Assembly: GCA_041689775.1 (NCBI GenBank)
Contig: JBDNFP010000215.1
Location: 1-19,430, forward strand
DNA: 19,430 nucleotides
Direction: 5' to 3'
DNA from: JBDNFP01 sp041689775
Lineage (GTDB): Bacteria; Bacteroidota; Bacteroidia; Cytophagales; Spirosomataceae
Each line of letters starts with the position of its first letter. Position 1 is the first letter of the stretch. This document shows, one piece after another, positions 14,701 to 19,430 of the stretch. Position numbers and translations under genes: made by a program. The notes beneath the pieces are model-generated. The model worked only from the letters and a program-made list of their open reading frames with translations, was not told where the DNA came from and made no database searches.

Positions 14701-14788
14701 AATGATAGATTGAGTGAATGATAGAATTTGGACGATTTAGCAACGAAAGAATTATGCACAATTGAAAATATTCACTCAATCGATCATT
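14701..14788. repeat. inverted repeat with 4-base-period element between lipoprotein and serpin
   Basis: AATGATAGATTGAGTGAAT (14701-14719) and its reverse complement (14770-14788) match at 18 of 19 positions, separated by 50 bases. The left arm continues as a degenerate period-4 run (AATG, ATAG, ATTG, AGTG) and shares 16 exact bases with the ruvX leader. Transcribed from the serpin gene side it could form a long hairpin that partly ends or stabilises the transcript. Confidence 0.65.
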
Positions 14789-14809
14789 CTATTACTCAAA
14801 ATTGTTCGT

Positions 14810-16021
14810 TCACGGATTCATAATGCGCCCCATAAAGAGGATCGTGTTCGAGGTATTTTCGCTGATTAAAAGTACAAAAGGACGGTTACAGACGTAAGGG
14901 TCAGGCCCCACGGAAGTAACGCCTACTCCGATGGTTGTTACCGCGGCGGCTTCGGTTCCTTTTTCGTCAATACCCAAGTAGGTATTCTGTTTTACAAAGT
15001 TGACCATCAGCGGCGCCGTTGGGTTGATCTTACCCAGCTCGGCGGCATCAGTAAATGCCTTGGGCATACCCATGGCTATCAGAGCGTCGTTGAGCTTTAT
15101 TTCGTATTGAAGCGTAAAGCGGGGCAAGCCAACCCGTACATTCGCTTCTTTCAGCAAAGAGGTACGTAGTTCGTTCCAAGCGGTGGCGGATAGTCCGTCT
15201 ATCACCTGATTTGCACTGATTCCTTCATCCGGTATCAACAAGGTAAGGTTAAACTGTCCGTTGGCGTACGGCAGCTGAACAGCCGAGTAGCTTGCCTGAT
15301 GGGCCACCTTAAAGTTCTCTTTCAGCGACATCATCTTAACGGTTTTCTCACTGTCGTTGGCCAGTCGGAAAGGAGCGTCAGAAGTACTCTTGGGGTCAAA
15401 CTTGTATTTCCAGTCGCCTTTGAAGTACAGTGTATTCATCAAAAAGAGCACGTGCTCGGGTCGGATCTCATCGATTACTTTGGGGATCTTGCCGTTGGTT
15501 TTGCTACTAGCCCAATCATTGATTTTATCCTTGGCGGATGGGTCATTAAAATTGAGCCCGGCTACCTCCGCTCCAAACGATTGGCGTAACACATTCAGAA
15601 AATCACTCTCCACTTGAAAGGTATTACGGTACCAAATCGAGTTGGCGAGGCCAACCTCTACCTTTGGGTCGGCGTTCGGTAATCCTTCGAGCAGGGCCTT
15701 GTACGCCTGGTTAAGGTCACTCTGTGAGACCCCCTCCATTTTAAGCGTCTTTGTAATCTGCTGGGCAGTTTCGCCCTCCGCTCCGTTGAGCAGCATACCC
15801 AACGCCATCTGCAGGCTAAGGGGTGATACAAAGAGGTTCTCTTGCGCAGGTTGAGTGGCCTGTACCCCTTTGAAAAAGTTGAAGGCAAAATCAGTGGTAC
15901 GGGCGGCGACCTGCGGGGATACCTCCACGGGCGTTCCATCGGGTACTACCCCTTCGTTGGAACACCTCGCTAAGAAGAGGCAGAAGGCAATGGCAAATAC
16001 GGTGGAAAATAACTTGTTCAT
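14810..16021 (-). CDS. serpin (serine protease inhibitor), lipoprotein
   Basis: A 403-residue inhibitory-type serpin attached to the envelope. Start ATG 16021 (MNKLFSTVFAIAF); the upstream GTG only adds six residues. The signal sequence ends in LARC (Cys20), an atypical lipobox with arginine at -1. The serpin core is complete: VSPLSL near the N terminus, NTLYFKGDW (about 196-204), the hinge GTEAAAVT (355-362), a reactive loop to about PYVC (377), and CNRPFVLLISENT. Small residues in the hinge indicate an inhibitory serpin that traps serine or cysteine proteases. Counting as in alpha-1-antitrypsin puts P1 near Thr369-Ser370; one extra residue occurs between P1' and the NRPF motif. Possible role: protecting surface proteins, as proposed for the Tannerella serpin miropin. 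Confidence 0.93.
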   Translation of the reverse strand: MNKLFSTVFAIAFCLFLARCSNEGVVPDGTPVEVSPQVAARTTDFAFNFFKGVQATQPAQENLFVSPLSLQMALGMLLNGAEGETAQQITKTLKMEGVSQSDLNQAYKALLEGLPNADPKVEVGLANSIWYRNTFQVESDFLNVLRQSFGAEVAGLNFNDPSAKDKINDWASSKTNGKIPKVIDEIRPEHVLFLMNTLYFKGDWKYKFDPKSTSDAPFRLANDSEKTVKMMSLKENFKVAHQASYSAVQLPYANGQFNLTLLIPDEGISANQVIDGLSATAWNELRTSLLKEANVRVGLPRFTLQYEIKLNDALIAMGMPKAFTDAAELGKINPTAPLMVNFVKQNTYLGIDEKGTEAAAVTTIGVGVTSVGPDPYVCNRPFVLLISENTSNTILFMGRIMNP

Positions 16022-16222
16022 GGCTAATAAATGATTCACTCGGCACTAATTATTTTACTGTGAATGGAGCTTAAATTTTTGACTCCTTCGGTTGAGGCTA
16101 TGAATAGTGGCGGATTGCGTGGTACGTTACCGTCAACCAACACCGATGCTGGCGACAAAACTCCCAATTAGATACTTCACCTGCCATTATTTATAGCCTT
16201 TGTTATATAAGCACTTAACTTT

Positions 16223-16744
16223 TTAATGCCATTTGTAATTAGTTTTCTGAAGCGGGTCAATATTTTTAAACTGGTTAAAATCTTTTCTGGTATTATCATT
16301 CCACCAATCAAAATATGCTTGTGCTGCGATATCCTGTGACGAATTATCAAAAGCCATTTTTAATTCTTGAGAATTCCTAAAAGCAAGAATAGGATTCTGG
16401 GACGGAAATCTCATCATCAAACTTTTACTATTAATTGCTACTGCCCTAATTGATTCTATTGTCCATAAAACATACATTCCCAATGTACAATTTGGCATAT
16501 AGTACGAAGAAATACCATTCTTGGGAAAATCACTTATGGTTTGTGTTTCAGTCCGGTAGTTTAGTAGTGCGGGAATATCTTGGTAAGTAAATGCGGGTAA
16601 ATTTATTGAGTCATATTGATTCCCTTTTAATAGCTGAATATATTTTTCCACATTAGGGTTGTACGTTGCTTTGACGTCATCCTTTTTACAGCCTAAAATA
16701 CCAATCATAGAAATAATAATGGTTAAAAAATTAATGGCTTTCAC
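16223..16744 (-). CDS. low-GC lipoprotein, probably DUF4943 family
   Basis: A 173-residue lipoprotein starting with GTG at 16744. The signal sequence ends in ILGC (Cys19), followed by KKDDVK, which fits the K-(D/E)2 lipoprotein export signal known from Bacteroidota and so suggests surface exposure. The body has a fixed pattern: YIQLLKGNQYDSINLPAF, QDIPALLNYRTET, SSYYMPNCTLGMYVLWTIES and AYFDWWNDN. I associate this with DUF4943, a Bacteroidota family without known function, but this is recall only. The gene is clearly AT-rich (21 G/C in 16321-16380) next to the serpin (35 in 15661-15720), which suggests a separate origin. It lies 121 bases after the anti-sigma-like gene on the same strand. Confidence 0.8.
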   Translation of the reverse strand: MKAINFLTIIISMIGILGCKKDDVKATYNPNVEKYIQLLKGNQYDSINLPAFTYQDIPALLNYRTETQTISDFPKNGISSYYMPNCTLGMYVLWTIESIRAVAINSKSLMMRFPSQNPILAFRNSQELKMAFDNSSQDIAAQAYFDWWNDNTRKDFNQFKNIDPLQKTNYKWH

Positions 16745-16865
16745 AGTAATTAGATTTTACGTTTAACACTTAATTTTCAGTGTTGTAGTATTTTTTTAGC
16801 TTGTGCATCACATACTACTAAGAGACACTATCCTCGCCAAACGTTGGAACGGTGACGTGATTTTT

Positions 16866-18386
16866 TTAAAAATCATACCGGACTCCCCACGTCAGTCCGT
16901 ACAGTTGCGGACGCGATTCCACATCGCTGTTGTTGTGCAGACTGGATGAAAGAGCTTTTTGGTAGGCCCCGGTCAGGCTCGCACTAAAATGTTCAGATAT
17001 ATGATAGTTAAACCGGACACCCGTTGCCGCCGACCAGTTGAGCGTGCGGTATAACCCATCTTGGGGGGTCGTGGTAAAGCGATACCCCGAGGCCGATTGC
17101 AGCTCATTTTTCAAAAAGAGGTTGGCTACCATCCCGCCAAGAACGGTATAGCTTACCTTACCGTCGGGATTGAGGGTGTAGCCCGCCTGCACAGGTAGCT
17201 GAAGGTACCGGTAGTCGTTGTTAGTACTTTGGTCCAGATCAATGTAGAACGCGGCAATTTTGTTTGGGTCAGGGCCAAAACCGGCGCTGGCGGTAAAGTC
17301 GGCATTGTTTTTTTGTTGACCACCAGAAAGCAGTGCGTTTTCCAATACGTTGGCGCTACGGCTTGTCACGGCATCGAGCACATAGCCATCACTGATAAAA
17401 GTAGAGTTGCCTTGCAGGTAACTAAGGCCGGTTTCGATGGACCAGTGTTTGGATACCTTCACGCCGGTCTGCATCTGTAAGGCGTACGAAAGACCCGCCT
17501 TGCTGGAATTAGACATGGACTGGCGTGACGCATTGGCTTGCGAGAAAGCAGCCGGTGGCGACGTCACGTTGATCTGTGGGTTAAACGATGAAGGCATAAC
17601 CCCTATTCCGGCCCAGTACTCGGTATTGCGGGTAGGTTCCGGGGTAACTTGTTCCGTAACGTCCGGTTTATAAAAAACGTAACGTTTCTGGAAGTAGACC
17701 GATTGCTCGGAAGTACCTAGTGGAGTCAGTGCTGCAAGCGTTAAACCTGATGTGTTCTTTTCTGCCAATACAGGAGGTAATTCCTGGCCTGAGGTACTGC
17801 TATTGGGTGTAACATGCTGTTTTGCTAATGTCACGATAGATGGGGTTTCTTCGCCTGATAGTTTCTCGGACAAGGCAGGCGCGTCAGCAGAAACGGGCTG
17901 GTGTGAGTCGATATCCTGGGTTGGATTGATACCGCTGTTTAAGCGGGAAATTAGCTGAGCGGGTAAAGTTATACCAGGCAGAATTGTTAATTGATTCGTC
18001 GTAGAAGCATTTCCCGTGTTGGTAGAAGACGGTTGGGCCGGGGAGGTGGCCTGAGCGATTCTTTCTGATGCATTGCCCTCGATCAAACCTGGATCGGTGG
18101 AGGCCTTCGGTTCTGTCGATTGAGGCGTTTGGGTGATTCTATCCTTTTGACTTTCCGGAGATCTTAACTTCATAATGGGCCAGCTGAGTAATAGCAGTGC
18201 TACTACCGCGGCGGCCGTATAGAGCGTCCGGGGATTTTTCCACCAGACCAATGGTACAATCGGAGTGGCCTTTTTATCAAGCTGCTCGGTTATTCCATCC
18301 CATACCGACGGGGGGGGCGTCTCGGAAGCAGATTCAAAAAACTGCTTCCATTCGTCCTCAAAATTGTGTTTTTCTGACTGATTCAT
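16866..18386 (-). CDS. anti-sigma-like membrane protein fused to a C-terminal beta-barrel
   Basis: A 506-residue protein. Residues 1-50 form a small cytosolic part (FEDEWKQFFESASETPPPSVWD) typical of proteins encoded after Bacteroidota ECF sigma factors. One transmembrane helix lies at about 54-73 (LYTAAAVVALLLLSW). Residues 75-250 are a low-complexity Ser/Thr/Pro/Gln-rich linker. Residues 255-506 look like an outer-membrane barrel: YWAGIGVMPSS, HWSIETGLSYLQGN, YLQLPVQAGYTL, VLGGMVANLF, HFSASLTGAY and the terminal LTWGVRYDF. The start ATG lies inside the sigma factor gene (29-base overlap), so translation is coupled. It probably controls the sigma factor at the membrane in response to an envelope signal. 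Binding to sigma is inferred from context, not from a known anti-sigma zinc motif, which is absent. Confidence 0.82.
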   Translation of the reverse strand: MNQSEKHNFEDEWKQFFESASETPPPSVWDGITEQLDKKATPIVPLVWWKNPRTLYTAAAVVALLLLSWPIMKLRSPESQKDRITQTPQSTEPKASTDPGLIEGNASERIAQATSPAQPSSTNTGNASTTNQLTILPGITLPAQLISRLNSGINPTQDIDSHQPVSADAPALSEKLSGEETPSIVTLAKQHVTPNSSTSGQELPPVLAEKNTSGLTLAALTPLGTSEQSVYFQKRYVFYKPDVTEQVTPEPTRNTEYWAGIGVMPSSFNPQINVTSPPAAFSQANASRQSMSNSSKAGLSYALQMQTGVKVSKHWSIETGLSYLQGNSTFISDGYVLDAVTSRSANVLENALLSGGQQKNNADFTASAGFGPDPNKIAAFYIDLDQSTNNDYRYLQLPVQAGYTLNPDGKVSYTVLGGMVANLFLKNELQSASGYRFTTTPQDGLYRTLNWSAATGVRFNYHISEHFSASLTGAYQKALSSSLHNNSDVESRPQLYGLTWGVRYDF

Positions 18387-18927
18387 TGTCGAACCGTTGT
18401 TCTTTGTTCAATTTTTGTTGCAGTAGCATTCGCGCCCGCGAGTACTGCGATTTTGATGTTCCTTCCGAGATGCTCAGCAATTCGGCAATCTCATTATGTT
18501 GGTAGCCTTCAATGGCGTATAGATTAAAAATGGTTTGGCAGCCCGTGGGGAGTTCTTGAATAAAACCCAATAGTTGCTGCATCTGAAAACCCGACAACGT
18601 AAGCTCGGAGTCGGCTATGTTAGTATCGTAGGTGTGGACGTCGTCGATCTCCAGCAGGTGTTTCTGCTTACGGATGTGCTTCAAGGCGGTATTCACCACG
18701 ATGGATCTAATCCAGTATTGCAAAGGTGAGTCGCCCCGGAACGAATCAATTTTATCGTATATTTTGATAAATGAATCTTGCAGGACGTCTTCCGCATCAG
18801 TTCGGTCCTTCACGTAGCGCAGGCACAGGGCAAACATCTTCCCGGCAAAAGCATCGTAAAGTTGCTTTTGAGCGCTTCTCTCTCGTTTGCGGCAGCCATC
18901 TACCAGTTTTTGTTGATCTATTATCAT
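18358..18927 (-). CDS. ECF-type RNA polymerase sigma factor
   Basis: A 189-residue sigma-70 family factor of the extracytoplasmic-function group. Region 2 is at about 20-88: YDAFAGKMFALCLRYVKDRTDAEDVLQDSFIKIY with the core-binding and -10 recognition helices, then YWIRSIVVNTALKHIRK. Region 4 is at about 117-172: ELPTGCQTIFNLYAIEGYQHNEIAELL with the -35 recognition helix ISEGTSKSQYSRAR. No region 1.1 or 3. It overlaps the downstream membrane partner by 29 bases. Likely targets are envelope genes, possibly those just downstream, and its own promoter; no target sequence is proved. Confidence 0.95.
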   Translation of the reverse strand: MIIDQQKLVDGCRKRERSAQKQLYDAFAGKMFALCLRYVKDRTDAEDVLQDSFIKIYDKIDSFRGDSPLQYWIRSIVVNTALKHIRKQKHLLEIDDVHTYDTNIADSELTLSGFQMQQLLGFIQELPTGCQTIFNLYAIEGYQHNEIAELLSISEGTSKSQYSRARMLLQQKLNKEQRFDNESVRKTQF

Positions 18928-19010
18928 CCGAAGATTGGGGTGCTTCGTACGCTTCTAAGGTTGTGGTCTTTTGTACTTTACGGGAAGCAAGGGAAGAGAA
19001 ACTCCACCAT

Positions 19011-19040
19011 CGCCTCAATCGCTCTCGCCTCAATCGCTCT
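19011..19040. repeat. 15-base tandem duplication
   Basis: CGCCTCAATCGCTCT occurs twice in direct succession (19011-19025 and 19026-19040) with no mismatch, 84 bases upstream of the sigma factor start. It could be a slippage product or a doubled binding site. Confidence 0.85.
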
Positions 19041-19132
19041 ACCGTGATTCTTTCCTTTTTTTACTTCCCGATATACTCTAAGATACCATACGCACCGAAA
19101 AGGTTGGAAGGTGGTAGTAAATATCTGATCTT

Positions 19133-19156
19133 TTCTGTTTTGTGATCAGAACAGAA
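19133..19156. promoter_or_regulatory. inverted repeat upstream of the sigma factor gene
   Basis: Arms TTCTGTT (19133-19139) and AACAGAA (19150-19156) flank a 10-base spacer that contains TGATCA. The symmetry suits an operator for a dimeric regulator, but no binding protein can be named. Confidence 0.35.
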
Positions 19157-19211
19157 TTATTTTACAAAGTAACGAAGCGTAACGTATATCATTGAATTAT
19201 TGGTATTAATT

Positions 19212-19253
19212 CCGGGGTATTCCATCCGGGGTATTCCATCCGGGGTATTCCAT
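19212..19253. repeat. three perfect 14-base tandem repeats
   Basis: CCGGGGTATTCCAT is present three times without mismatch (19212, 19226, 19240). A fourth, decayed copy precedes it: the core GGTATT recurs at 19202, 19216, 19230 and 19244, exactly 14 bases apart. Iteron-like in form, but in chromosomal intergenic DNA. Confidence 0.9.
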
Positions 19254-19430
19254 CAGATAATTTTGTAATTCTACCCGATATAAGTTAGTCTGGGTGTATT
19301 TCAGTTTTGTCAAGCAGCATTCTTACACACTTGAATGACCGTCTTGCATTGATTACTAAGGTTACATGCTCTAAGGTTAAGGACATTTTGAGCATTTTTT
19401 ATTGTCCATCTTTGTCCTGAGAGTTTAAGC

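Larger units (their letters stand above)
18928..19430. other. 500-base region upstream of the sigma factor, no convincing gene
   Basis: No coding frame with family features was found. It holds two tandem repeats (19011-19040 and 19212-19253), an inverted repeat (19133-19156) and a weak promoter-like sequence near the right edge (TTTTG at 19386-19390, CATCTTTG at 19407-19414, spacer only 16 nt). The sigma factor promoter should lie here, but no clear consensus was recognised. Confidence 0.6.

Noticed and set aside
14678..14779. Extended start of the lipocalin-like lipoprotein
   Set aside because: It would remove the signal sequence from the N terminus and lies in the repeat element.
16858..16875. 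AT-only palindrome TGATTTTT-TT-AAAAATCA at the end of the anti-sigma-like gene
   Set aside because: Low-complexity A/T stretches make such symmetry by chance; the stem is too weak to call a terminator.
19386..19414. Promoter-like TTTTG and CATCTTTG pair at the right edge
   Set aside because: The spacer is only 16 nt, the -7 element has one mismatch and no downstream gene is visible in the window.
19309..19416. 36-residue minus-strand frame (MLKMSLTLEHV...) near the right edge, possibly an IS remnant
   Set aside because: Too short, no recognisable family and no inverted-repeat ends or target duplication seen.
1..19430. tRNA, rRNA or CRISPR features
   Set aside because: I searched by eye for tRNA-like cloverleaf parts, rRNA sequence and regularly spaced repeats and saw none; the 14-base repeats have no spacers.

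Overview
The window looks like a chromosomal segment from a member of the Bacteroidota, most likely the order Cytophagales (Spirosoma/Dyadobacter/Runella-like); the exact genus is inference. Reasons: a near-perfect Bacteroidota housekeeping promoter (TTG, 21-nt spacer, TAnnTTTG) in front of ruvX, no clear Shine-Dalgarno sequences before most genes, a deformylase and LptB of Bacteroidota type, lipoproteins with acidic residues after the lipobox cysteine, and a sigma factor gene followed by a fused membrane-anchor/beta-barrel partner.

Layout. 1-1010 (minus) is the 5' part of a type I restriction-modification methylase gene (hsdM), cut by the left edge. 1125-4123 (minus) is a tight operon recJ - GNAT acetyltransferase - lptB (single-strand exonuclease, acetyltransferase, LPS-export ATPase). 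4238-6274 (plus) holds ruvX, def and a YafV-type omega-amidase behind the ruvX promoter. A bidirectional terminator at 6307-6336 separates these from minus-strand gatC. Upstream of gatC on the same strand lies an AT-rich, translationally coupled pair of genes of unknown function (6681-8191). 8359-9389 (minus) is an SPFH/band-7 membrane protein followed by a ribbon-helix-helix DNA-binding protein gene missing from simple ORF lists because it has no ATG/GTG/TTG start. 9668-11680 (plus) is an LpxH-like metallophosphoesterase coupled to a MurG/GT28-like glycosyltransferase.

11708-18927 (all minus) is an envelope-protein region. An ECF sigma factor overlaps a protein with a short cytosolic anti-sigma-like N terminus, one membrane span and a C-terminal beta-barrel. 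Below it come a low-GC lipoprotein (probably DUF4943), a lipoprotein serpin, a lipocalin-like lipoprotein ending in a clear intrinsic terminator (14181-14209), and a compact three-gene operon: seven-repeat LVIVD lipoprotein, outer-membrane barrel, META/HslJ-like lipoprotein. 18928-19430 has no convincing gene but carries two tandem repeats and an inverted repeat upstream of the sigma factor.

Most worth a second look: three genes (hsdM, the omega-amidase, the RHH gene) have ATA or ATC where homologues would be expected to start with ATG; the unknown two-gene cassette; the SPFH-RHH pair; the sigma factor with an inner-membrane/beta-barrel fusion partner; and degenerate 4-bp-period ATTC/GAAT elements, one pair forming an 18/19 inverted repeat, in intergenic DNA.
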